A DNA stretch of 64,000 bases, taken from positions 3,743 through 67,742 of the forward strand of contig CAYZLR010000005.1 in NCBI GenBank assembly GCA_964479275.1. Reading direction: 5' to 3'. Positions 25,953 to 33,863 of the stretch are shown here, one piece after another; position 1 is the first letter of the stretch; each line of letters starts with the position of its first letter. Under the pieces are notes generated by a model. It did not search any database. It was not told where the DNA came from and saw only the letters and a list, made by a program, of their open reading frames with translations. The stretch comes from CALLPQ01 sp964479275 (GTDB lineage Bacteria > Pseudomonadota > Alphaproteobacteria > Caulobacterales > Parvularculaceae). The position numbers and the translations under genes are program-made.

Positions 25953-27197
25953 ATGGAGCAATCGAACAACTTGTCACTATCTTATGTGATGGGACAGCAA
26001 TCGCAAAAACACGTCACCGTCAATGAAAGTTTTCGACGCCTGGATGCTCTTGTGCAAACCAGCATCATATCTCAAGCGATCATCGACGCCCCGATAGCAC
26101 CGCAAGAGGGAGATATGTATGTTCTGCCCGTCAATATCATGGATGAAAATTCGCCCTGGTTTGGATTTGCACAATATTCGTTAGCAACCTTCCAAGATGG
26201 GGCATGGGCAGAAATTGTCCCGCGACCTGGTTGGCGTATCTTTGATCGTGAACAATCGCGGCTTATGGTTTTTGATCAAGGGGAGTGGCGCGCTATTTCT
26301 GGAGCGGAGGGAGGTGGAGGTAACGAAACGGCTGGCCCTTTTGCACAATTAGGTATCAATACTGATGCTGATGAAATCAATCGTTTTGCCGTTAAATCCG
26401 ATGCGATCTTATTTAGTCATGATGACGTAACACCGGGAAGTGGAGATTTGCGCCATGTCTTTAATAAAGCTGACAGTAGCAACAACGCCTCATTACTTTT
26501 TCAAACCGGGTTTTCAGGTCGAGTTGAGTTGGGGCTTCTTGGCAATAATGATTTTTCTCTACAAGTTAGCAACGATGGCAGTGAGTTTAAAACAGCCCTC
26601 AAAGTAGATCATGATACTGCCCGAGTAACCGTTGAACAAATTACTATTGCATCATCAGTTGGCCTGTCAGATATCAGTTTTTCGACGAATGAGGGCGAAC
26701 CTTTTTGGGCGATCGGTCAAAGTCCCGATCAATCTTTTTTTGTACGGCGGCTCTCTGGTGGTTTTGGTACAGGAGGCCGCGTGATTACCTATAATAGCAA
26801 TGGTGATCTCGGCCTATGGGGTAATCCATCCTCAAAGGGGCGCATTTCAATTCGCAGCAATGTAAATGGTGATGGTGTTGATAATATACTTTACCTCGAA
26901 CAGACAGCTTTATCACCCGCTTCCGGGATTGCCCAGTTTCATAATAATGCAGATAATGGGACACCAATTTTAAAATGCACAACCAATAGCAGAACGGTCT
27001 TACAAGTGCCGGCAAGTGGCAGTATCAGTGTAAGCTCTCCAATTAAATTATTAAATGCGAGTCTTTCTGCGCTTCCAGATGCTGGTAGCTCGGGAGCAGG
27101 GGCATTAATTTTCATCCTCGACGCCGCAGGAGGAGCGGTTCCCGCATTTAGTGACGGCAATGTCTGGCGAAGAATTACGGATCGGGCTATCATATAA
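25953..27197 (+). CDS. DUF2793-containing phage/GTA-like protein
   Basis: The first 120 residues of this 414-residue protein match DUF2793: GQQSQKHVTVNESFRRLDAL (about 14-33), the GDMYVLP strand, and FDREQSRLMVFDQGEWRAI (about 96-114). The domain occurs in tail-region proteins of alphaproteobacterial prophages and gene transfer agents. A glycine-rich linker (about 118-124) leads to a long beta-rich, low-complexity region resembling tail-fibre or needle shafts. No other phage gene is nearby, so this is an isolated copy: a relic, a domesticated gene or a host surface protein. The ribosome site GAGGAGA is good. It is divergent from the E1 operon. Confidence 0.75.
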   Translation: MEQSNNLSLSYVMGQQSQKHVTVNESFRRLDALVQTSIISQAIIDAPIAPQEGDMYVLPVNIMDENSPWFGFAQYSLATFQDGAWAEIVPRPGWRIFDREQSRLMVFDQGEWRAISGAEGGGGNETAGPFAQLGINTDADEINRFAVKSDAILFSHDDVTPGSGDLRHVFNKADSSNNASLLFQTGFSGRVELGLLGNNDFSLQVSNDGSEFKTALKVDHDTARVTVEQITIASSVGLSDISFSTNEGEPFWAIGQSPDQSFFVRRLSGGFGTGGRVITYNSNGDLGLWGNPSSKGRISIRSNVNGDGVDNILYLEQTALSPASGIAQFHNNADNGTPILKCTTNSRTVLQVPASGSISVSSPIKLLNASLSALPDAGSSGAGALIFILDAAGGAVPAFSDGNVWRRITDRAII

Positions 27198-27253
27198 AAT
27201 ATAGTCGATTTCGAAGAGGTGATAAAAACCTCGGGGAAACCTTAAGGAAACCA

Positions 27254-28753
27254 ATGGCCGTGTCGCAACAAACCACTGTTTTAATCACTCTCATCGTTTA
27301 CAAACTTACATTAGTGTTAATTGGGCTTTGGGCTGCGCGGCGTGTGCAAAGTGAGGATGATTTTTTTCTCGGCGGGCGCAGCGTAGGTCCAATTGTTTCA
27401 GGCCTATCCTATGCGGCCAGTACCTCTTCTGCATGGGTGCTGCTAGGATTTTCTGGTTTCGTTTATAGTACCGGATTAAGCGCTTTGTGGATGATCCCCG
27501 GCATATGGTTGGGATATGTTGTGATGTGGGTTTGGATTGGTCCGAAATTACGCGAAGAGAGTGCTGCGCTGGGCCATGTTACGTTGACAGATTTTTTAGT
27601 CGCGAAACTTCCCGTCCACGCAACATGGCGCCGCGCGATCGCAGTGCTCAGCACATTATTGATTATTCTTTGTTTTATCTTCTATATTGCCGCGCAATTT
27701 GATGCTGCCGCAAAAGCTTTTTCGGATCAGTTTTCTTTAACCATGGTTGAGTCTGTATTGATCGGCGCTGTCATAATTTTACTCTATTGTCTTCTTGGTG
27801 GGTTTTGGGCCGTTAGCGTGACCGATACATTACAAGGCGGCATGATGTTGTTGATATCGATTGGACTTCCTCTGACCGCTCTTTTTGCGGCAGGCGGATT
27901 TACTGAAATATTCACAACATTAGAAACGACCAATCGACCAGAATATCTAGATTTGTCCGGCGGCATGACACCGATGATCTTGATTGGATTTTTGCTCGGG
28001 GTGTGGGGCATTGGTTTGGGGGCTCTTGGACAACCTCATCTTCTGACACGCTTGATGGCTGTGAAAGATGAAACAGCGCGGCGGCAAGGTTTTGCGATTG
28101 CAATGAGTTGGGGGGTGCTTGTCTATGTGGGGATGGCTATTCTCGCATTAGCGGGGCGCGCATTGGTAGAGGGAGGAAATGTCTCTATTCCCGACAATGG
28201 TGAAGCCATTTTCTACCGCGTGGCCGGGAGTGTGTTTCCCCCTGTTTTAGCCGGGATTGTAATCGCCGCAACCCTTTCAGCGGTAATGTCAACAGTGGAT
28301 TCTATTTTGCTAGCAGCATCTGCAGCTGTTGCTCATGATTTGGGATTAAATGCAAAAAATCCAGGTAAGGCCGTGCTAATCTCCCGGCTTGTGATGACGG
28401 CCATTGCGATCTTTGCTGTAATTTTAACGCTAACTTTGCCCGATAGTATTTTTAACCGAGTTTTATTTGCTTGGGCCGCTTTGGGCGCAGGCTTTGGCCC
28501 CATGGTCATGGCACGCATTGCCGGGCGTAATCCCAAGGGGGGATTGATTTTTACGGCGATATTAGCGGGCTTTATTACCACTGTGGTTTTTTACTCGTTT
28601 GGGACCATGAACGCAGATAGTGCGGGGGGGATAACAAGCTTTTTTATCCACCTTGCCCATCTTCCAGGTGATCCATTTGAACGTGTTGTACCTTGGGTTT
28701 TCCCAATAATACTCCTCTTTTTTGGAGCTCAGAACCTAGAAAACCGCTCATAA
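27254..28753 (+). CDS. Sodium/solute symporter (PutP-like, SSS family)
   Basis: The 499-residue inner-membrane protein has about thirteen hydrophobic helices and the SSS-family pattern. The N-terminal helix is followed by DDFFLGGRSVGPIVSGLSYAAS (about 35-56), which contributes to sodium and substrate binding. Helix 6-8 blocks include GQPHLLTRLMAVKD. The ATLSAVMSTVDSILLAAS segment (about 338-355) holds the serine/threonine sodium ligands. It is closest in character to PutP proline symporters, but the solute is uncertain. The ribosome site AAGGAAACC precedes ATG. It lies 96 bp upstream of the macA-like gene with no terminator evident between them. Confidence 0.9.
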   Translation: MAVSQQTTVLITLIVYKLTLVLIGLWAARRVQSEDDFFLGGRSVGPIVSGLSYAASTSSAWVLLGFSGFVYSTGLSALWMIPGIWLGYVVMWVWIGPKLREESAALGHVTLTDFLVAKLPVHATWRRAIAVLSTLLIILCFIFYIAAQFDAAAKAFSDQFSLTMVESVLIGAVIILLYCLLGGFWAVSVTDTLQGGMMLLISIGLPLTALFAAGGFTEIFTTLETTNRPEYLDLSGGMTPMILIGFLLGVWGIGLGALGQPHLLTRLMAVKDETARRQGFAIAMSWGVLVYVGMAILALAGRALVEGGNVSIPDNGEAIFYRVAGSVFPPVLAGIVIAATLSAVMSTVDSILLAASAAVAHDLGLNAKNPGKAVLISRLVMTAIAIFAVILTLTLPDSIFNRVLFAWAALGAGFGPMVMARIAGRNPKGGLIFTAILAGFITTVVFYSFGTMNADSAGGITSFFIHLAHLPGDPFERVVPWVFPIILLFFGAQNLENRS

Positions 28754-28849
28754 AACCGTGATATTAAGAGGTTTCACGGGAAAAATGTGAACATTTAAGG
28801 ATTTTCATGTATTGATACGTCAATCGATCGCTATTTATGAGCAGAAATA

Positions 28850-30325
28850 ATGATAATGGTAACAAAAAACGCTTTTGCCAAAACCTGGAAATGGTTGGTA
28901 GCAGCGTTAATCGGGGCTCTGGCTGTTTTCTTTCTTTTGAGCAGGGGGGGCGCGCAGGGAGCCGCACCCACTGGCAATTATGAAACCGTTAATGTTGATC
29001 GGGGTGCCATCAATCAATCTGTTGCCACCAGCGGGTCCGTGCGCCCGCTTGTAACCGTACAAGTGGGGTCGCAGCTTTCTGGACAAGTTGCCGAGTTATA
29101 TGTTGATTTTAATTCTGAAGTTAAAAAAGACCAATTGGTGGCACGTATTGACCCTCAAACCTTTGCTACGCGTGTCGCCGCCGCAAGGGCAGATCGCGCT
29201 GTAGCGCTTGCTTCTTTAAATGCACGCAAAGCGGATTTACGTCGTGTGGTCGCGTTGCTTGAACAAGCAAAAAATGACTTTGAACGCTTTAATGGACTCG
29301 ATGAGGATGCGGGTTTATCGGCGCAGGAATTGGATGGTTTTCGAGCGCAATATCAAGCCGCAATTGCAAACCGTGATAGCGCCAAGGCACAGGTTGAAAA
29401 CGCTAAAGCTTTGGTGATACAGCGTGAAGCCTCCCTTGAGCAGGCTGAGGTTGATTTAACCCGTACTGAAATTCGCTCGCCAATCGATGGGGTTGTCATC
29501 TTACGCAGTGTTGATGTTGGCCAAACTGTAGCGGCAAGTTTATCGGCGCCGGTTTTATTTGAAATTGCACAAGATCTATCGCGTATACAAATTGAAGCTG
29601 ATGTGAATGAAGCTGATATTGGGGCGATCAATGCGGGGAATGATGTTTCATTTACGGTGGATGCTTTTCCTGGGCAGACTTTTACCGGAAGAGTTGAAAC
29701 GGTTCGCCTCGCGCCAACCGAATTACAAAATGTTGTAACCTATACTGTGATCATACACGCGGATAATCCGGGAAGAATTTTGTACCCCGGTATGACAGCA
29801 ACCGTTGAAATTATCACAGGACAGCGCGAAGACAGTTTACGCATTCCCAATGCAGCAGCTCGTTTTCAACCTGATAATGCTGAAGCAATTATTGCCCAGG
29901 CTAATAAAAATTCTGACAGTAATAGTTCTAGTAGGGGCAATCAGCGTGGTGGACGAGGCCGCGGGAATTTTTCCGCGCTGACCCAAGAGCTTGATCTGAG
30001 TAAGGAACAACAAACTGAACTCCAGACTCGCATGCGAGCATTATTTTCAGGAGGTCCCCCTCCAGGTGGCGGCAATAATAGACGGCAACGCATGCAGGCG
30101 ATCTTTAAATCTGTCTTGTCTGATGAACAATATCAAAAATATCTTGCCAGCCAAAAAAATCGCCCACAAAGAAAAACGATATGGATATTAGGCGACGATC
30201 AACAGTTGGAACCAAGAACCGTCTTTTTAGGAATTTCAGATGGGCGCTATACTGAAGTTGTGCGGGGCACGTTGCAGGAAAATGAACAGCTTGTCTTACG
30301 TAAAGTTGTAACGCCATCCAGTTAA
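28850..30325 (+). CDS. MacA/HlyD-type periplasmic adaptor with an extra helical insert
   Basis: The 491-residue adaptor subunit of a MacAB-type tripartite exporter has an N-terminal membrane anchor (about 12-30). Next is the lipoyl-like half with VQVGSQLSGQVAELYVDFNSEVKKDQLVARI and a long coiled-coil hairpin (about 105-205). The second lipoyl half is TRTEIRSPIDGVVI, followed by a beta-barrel (to about 340). Before the last strands is an unusual insert of about 90 residues (about 357-445). It is Gly/Arg-rich and then two helices, LDLSKEQQTELQTRMRAL and VLSDEQYQKYL, resembling the LTxxQ motifs of Spy/CpxP. The macB ATPase starts 11 bp downstream. The second ATG, two codons in, is an alternative start. 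Confidence 0.88.
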   Translation: MIMVTKNAFAKTWKWLVAALIGALAVFFLLSRGGAQGAAPTGNYETVNVDRGAINQSVATSGSVRPLVTVQVGSQLSGQVAELYVDFNSEVKKDQLVARIDPQTFATRVAAARADRAVALASLNARKADLRRVVALLEQAKNDFERFNGLDEDAGLSAQELDGFRAQYQAAIANRDSAKAQVENAKALVIQREASLEQAEVDLTRTEIRSPIDGVVILRSVDVGQTVAASLSAPVLFEIAQDLSRIQIEADVNEADIGAINAGNDVSFTVDAFPGQTFTGRVETVRLAPTELQNVVTYTVIIHADNPGRILYPGMTATVEIITGQREDSLRIPNAAARFQPDNAEAIIAQANKNSDSNSSSRGNQRGGRGRGNFSALTQELDLSKEQQTELQTRMRALFSGGPPPGGGNNRRQRMQAIFKSVLSDEQYQKYLASQKNRPQRKTIWILGDDQQLEPRTVFLGISDGRYTEVVRGTLQENEQLVLRKVVTPSS

Positions 30326-30336
30326 AGGTTTGCGTA

Positions 30337-31098
30337 ATGCAAGAAAAGCAGTATCAAGAAGGTGAGGCTCTTCTGGCAAAAGCAGAGAAAACAGCCCTTG
30401 TTAAAGGGGAAGATGTTCGTAAGACATATATTATGGGCGCAGAAGAAATTCATGCGCTCGATGGTGTTTCTTTTACGATTAATCAGGGCGAGTTTGTTTC
30501 GATTATGGGGCCATCCGGTTCGGGAAAGTCCACTTTAATGAACTTGTTGGGGGCACTCGATAGGCCTAGTGATGGGTATTTGTCGATCAATGATGAATTG
30601 ATCAACGATATGCTACCGGACCAACTCGCAAGCCTACGCAATCGAACAATTGGTTTTGTATTTCAGCAATTCAATTTGTTAAAAAGAACATCGGCACTTG
30701 AAAATGTTAAATTGCCAATGCTGTATTCTCGAGATCGCCCAGCGGATATGAATGCCGCTGCTGAAAAGGCTTTAGTACGCGTTGGACTTGGTGAACGTAT
30801 GGGGCATTTTCCCTCACAACTATCAGGGGGACAGCAACAGCGTGTTGCGATCGCCAGAGCTCTTGCCAACAACCCCCAGATTCTTCTAGCCGATGAGCCA
30901 ACCGGCGCTCTTGATACAGAGACATCCAATGAGATTATACGACTGTTTACCGAACTCAATGATGGCGGTGTGACGGTCATTATTGTTACCCATGAAGAAG
31001 AAATTTCAGAATGGACCCAGCGCGTGTTACGCTTGCGTGATGGTATTATCATTGCGGATGAAAAACCAAAAAACCGGATTCAAAATGAACTTTCTTGA
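30337..31098 (+). CDS. MacB-type ABC transporter ATP-binding subunit
   Basis: The 253-residue ATPase has a complete nucleotide-binding domain: Walker A GPSGSGKST (about 65-73), Q-loop in VFQQFNLL, signature LSGGQQQRVAIARAL (about 162-176), Walker B ILLADEPTGALD and the switch histidine in VIIVTHEEE. The first 20 residues are an extra leader ahead of the usual RKTYIMG start. In E. coli MacB this domain is fused to its permease. Here the permease is a separate gene whose start overlaps this stop by 14 bp. It should power export of a macrolide, peptide or lipid-like compound (not determinable). Confidence 0.93.
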   Translation: MQEKQYQEGEALLAKAEKTALVKGEDVRKTYIMGAEEIHALDGVSFTINQGEFVSIMGPSGSGKSTLMNLLGALDRPSDGYLSINDELINDMLPDQLASLRNRTIGFVFQQFNLLKRTSALENVKLPMLYSRDRPADMNAAAEKALVRVGLGERMGHFPSQLSGGQQQRVAIARALANNPQILLADEPTGALDTETSNEIIRLFTELNDGGVTVIIVTHEEEISEWTQRVLRLRDGIIIADEKPKNRIQNELS

Positions 31099-32317
31099 TT
31101 GTATTGTAGCGGCCCTTAAAGCGCTGCACCAAAATATTTTACGATCCATACTAACCACTCTTGGTATTATTATCGGAGTTGCCTCTGTTATTGTAATGAG
31201 CTCTATTAATGCTGGTGCACAAAAAAAAGTAGAAGATCAAATTGCCAGCCTTGGGTCATCAATGCTGTCTATTGCACCCGGAGCTTCTCGTTTTGGTGGC
31301 CGCTCTAGTGGTGCCAATTCTGCGCCGGGCCTATCCGAGCGTGACAGACAAGCTATTCAAAATACAATACCAAATGTGCTTGGTATTACTGGCGAGTTGA
31401 GAGTTTCCGCAACTCTTGTAGCAGGCGCTAATGATTGGCCTTCAACGGTTAACGGCGTTCACGCAAGTTACCCGGCAGTGCGCAATTGGCCATTATCACA
31501 GGGCCGTTTTTTTACACAAGCCGAAGTTGCTTCCGGTCGTAGATTTGCGGTCATCGGCCAAACTATCATTGATGAAATCTATGCTGGCAGTAATCCAATC
31601 GGTGCCCAATTGCGCATTGGAAATGTCCCCTTCGAGGTCATTGGCATTTTGCGGGAAAAAGGGGAAAATCAATTTGGACGCGATGAAGATGATATTGTAC
31701 TGGCCCCGATTTCAGCAGTTCGTGCACGTTTAGCAGGGCGTGGAGGGACGGTTCCCGATCAAGTTGGGACTTTGCGAGTTATGTTTACTGAGGGATCTGA
31801 TTTGGAACGCGCAGAGGCCTCGCTTGCAGACTTAATGCGTCAACAAAGGCGCATTCGCCCTGGAACTGCAGACAATTTTAGAATTTATAACATTGCCGAA
31901 TTTATTCGTGCACGAAATGAAACAGCGCAAACATTTGGGTTATTACTCGCGGCAACGGCAGCAATCTCTCTTCTTGTTGGGGGCATTGGTATTATGAATA
32001 TTATGCTCGTCTCTGTCACGGAACGCACACGCGAGATTGGTCTTCGTATGGCTATTGGTGCCAGAAAAAATGATATTTTGTTTCAGTTCCTGGTTGAGGC
32101 GGTTTTATTGTGTATGATAGGCGGGATTATTGGTCTGACCATCGGATTAGGCGCGTCATCATTAGTCGCAAAATTCGCCGGTTGGGATGTTTTGATCAAC
32201 GCCAATCTGGTTTTAATTGCGCTTGCTGCCTCAGCTGGCGTTGGGGTTTTCTTTGGATTTTTTCCAGCGCGCAGAGCGGCAGGGCTTAGCCCTATTGAAG
32301 CCCTGCGCTATGAATAA
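31085..32317 (+). CDS. MacB-type ABC transporter permease (FtsX family)
   Basis: The 410-residue permease has one N-terminal helix (LRSILTTLGIIIGVASVIVM, about 18-37) and a large periplasmic MacB_PCD domain (about 40-245). The C-terminal FtsX domain has three helices (about 285-400) and the conserved TERTREIGLRMAIGARKNDIL loop. I chose the ATG at 31085 (MNFLDCIVAALKAL), which matches the usual MacB permease start and overlaps the ATPase stop by 14 bp. A longer in-frame extension reaching back to 30983 lies inside the ATPase gene and is unlikely. Together with the preceding two genes it forms an export complex that needs a TolC-type outer-membrane protein encoded elsewhere. Confidence 0.92.
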   Translation: MNFLDCIVAALKALHQNILRSILTTLGIIIGVASVIVMSSINAGAQKKVEDQIASLGSSMLSIAPGASRFGGRSSGANSAPGLSERDRQAIQNTIPNVLGITGELRVSATLVAGANDWPSTVNGVHASYPAVRNWPLSQGRFFTQAEVASGRRFAVIGQTIIDEIYAGSNPIGAQLRIGNVPFEVIGILREKGENQFGRDEDDIVLAPISAVRARLAGRGGTVPDQVGTLRVMFTEGSDLERAEASLADLMRQQRRIRPGTADNFRIYNIAEFIRARNETAQTFGLLLAATAAISLLVGGIGIMNIMLVSVTERTREIGLRMAIGARKNDILFQFLVEAVLLCMIGGIIGLTIGLGASSLVAKFAGWDVLINANLVLIALAASAGVGVFFGFFPARRAAGLSPIEALRYE

Positions 32318-32326
32318 AGTCAGGTT

Positions 32327-33826
32327 TTAATTTTGAACAATACGCCCTGGATAGTTTGCTGTTAACCTGTAGGCGAGAAATTCCGGACTTGCCGAGAGAA
32401 GACCATCTGAAATAAATGGCGTTTCCGAAAAATAAGTCAGCGTCATATTACCTTCAAAGGCAGCACTAATACCAGCACCGACTCGCCGAGTGGCGTCAAA
32501 TTTAGTAATGATACAAGAGCGGACACCAAAGGCACGAAAAGCATGGGCCCAGTCTGTAAACTCATTTACATCTCCGCTCGCGGGCAATACCAAAACAGGT
32601 TCGGCACCTATGGCTGTTTGATATGATTTTAGGGCCGCCAAATCACCTGCATCATATGGACTAATGCCGGGTGTATCGAGAATGACTGCGCCTTGGGGTT
32701 GTGCCTCTTTCATGATGGTGGTTATTTGCTCGGGTGTTTCAGCCGCATAACACTCGATGTTGAGTTTGTCGCTATACGTTGCAAATTGCTCTAAAGCGCC
32801 CGCACGGCCAACATCTGTCGTAATCATCATTGCATTTTCGCCTTCATTTAAGGCTAATGCAGAAAGTTTTGCAGCACAGGAAGTTTTACCGGCACCTGTT
32901 GGACCAACGAGCATAATCGGCACAGTCGCTGTCGATTTTAAAGGAGAGAAATTAAAGCTTTCTGCGATTCCTACCCCCAGTGAATATAAATCATCGTCAA
33001 CTTTCGTTTTATGCGCTCCGTTTAAAATCATTGTCATAAGGCGATTACTAATTCCATGCCCTCGTAAAATCGAAATCAATGATGTGAAAGCAGGATCATC
33101 AAAATGATGATCTGCTGCTTGATCTTTTTGCCCTGTTAGACGCTCGCGTAATTGGCTTAGTGAATTTTCTGTTGACCGTTGTTCTAACGTCTCATGCAGA
33201 CGCGAACCACTATTGGCTTCCTCATTATAATGTTGATTAACGCGCGGTATTGGAGTCGGAACGCGCTGTTCTTCTGTATCAGGTGGATAATTTTTTTGGT
33301 CAGAGGGTATGTGATCTGAATTGCGAACTGGTGATAAGGGGTGCTTTTCTAGACTGTCTTCGAGTCTGTTTTCAGGGTTTTTCTCCAAGCTTTCGTCTGC
33401 ACGCGTGTGTGAAAAGTGAGAAGTTTCTTTTGTATACTGTTGATTAGAAGCATTTTCGGAAGAGGTTACTTCAGGAATATTTTTTATGTTTTTATTCTTA
33501 TTTACCTTTTTCGAAAAGAAGCCAAAAGGCCCAGAACGCTGTTCATCTATTTTATCACTGCGTGTCTTCTTTTGATCGAATGAAGGTCGAGGTTCTCGAT
33601 GATGATCGTGTGAGAAATCAGGATTGATTGTCGGCGTAACCGGGTTGGGATTATCCTGTCGATATTGCTGTGCACCATCCTCATCTCCAGCGGTGACTTC
33701 GACATCACCACTGGGGAGGTCTCTAATATTCAAAATGATGACTTTATGCCCCATTGCCTGGCGCGCTTTTGCTTGCGCTTTTTCTGCATCGGAAGCGATA
33801 AATGTTTTTATCAATTTTTCACCCAC
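32327..33826 (-). CDS. flhF: FlhF-like SRP-family GTPase
   Basis: FlhF is an SRP54-like GTPase that sets flagellar number or position. The 499-residue protein has a short N-terminal domain (about 1-45, KTFIASDAEKAQAKARQAMG). A long, charged, low-complexity linker (about 55-240) is rich in Asn, Ser and Glu and probably disordered. The NG domain follows from about 250: P-loop MLVGPTGAGKTSCAAKL, then DTPGISPYDAGD (G3) and TKFDATRRVGAG (G4 region). The start is a GTG without a strong ribosome site. It is the last gene of the flagellar run and ends 9 bp from the convergent macB permease. Only the C-terminal half is well conserved. Confidence 0.85.
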   Translation of the reverse strand: MGEKLIKTFIASDAEKAQAKARQAMGHKVIILNIRDLPSGDVEVTAGDEDGAQQYRQDNPNPVTPTINPDFSHDHHREPRPSFDQKKTRSDKIDEQRSGPFGFFSKKVNKNKNIKNIPEVTSSENASNQQYTKETSHFSHTRADESLEKNPENRLEDSLEKHPLSPVRNSDHIPSDQKNYPPDTEEQRVPTPIPRVNQHYNEEANSGSRLHETLEQRSTENSLSQLRERLTGQKDQAADHHFDDPAFTSLISILRGHGISNRLMTMILNGAHKTKVDDDLYSLGVGIAESFNFSPLKSTATVPIMLVGPTGAGKTSCAAKLSALALNEGENAMMITTDVGRAGALEQFATYSDKLNIECYAAETPEQITTIMKEAQPQGAVILDTPGISPYDAGDLAALKSYQTAIGAEPVLVLPASGDVNEFTDWAHAFRAFGVRSCIITKFDATRRVGAGISAAFEGNMTLTYFSETPFISDGLLSASPEFLAYRLTANYPGRIVQN

Positions 33827-33863
33827 TCAAAAAGTCTTGATGTTCACCACAGTATCAAGGTTA

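Noticed and set aside
30983..31084. 34-residue N-terminal extension of the macB permease
   Set aside because: It lies within the ATPase gene in another frame. The ATG at 31085 gives the usual MacB permease start with a normal 14-bp overlap.
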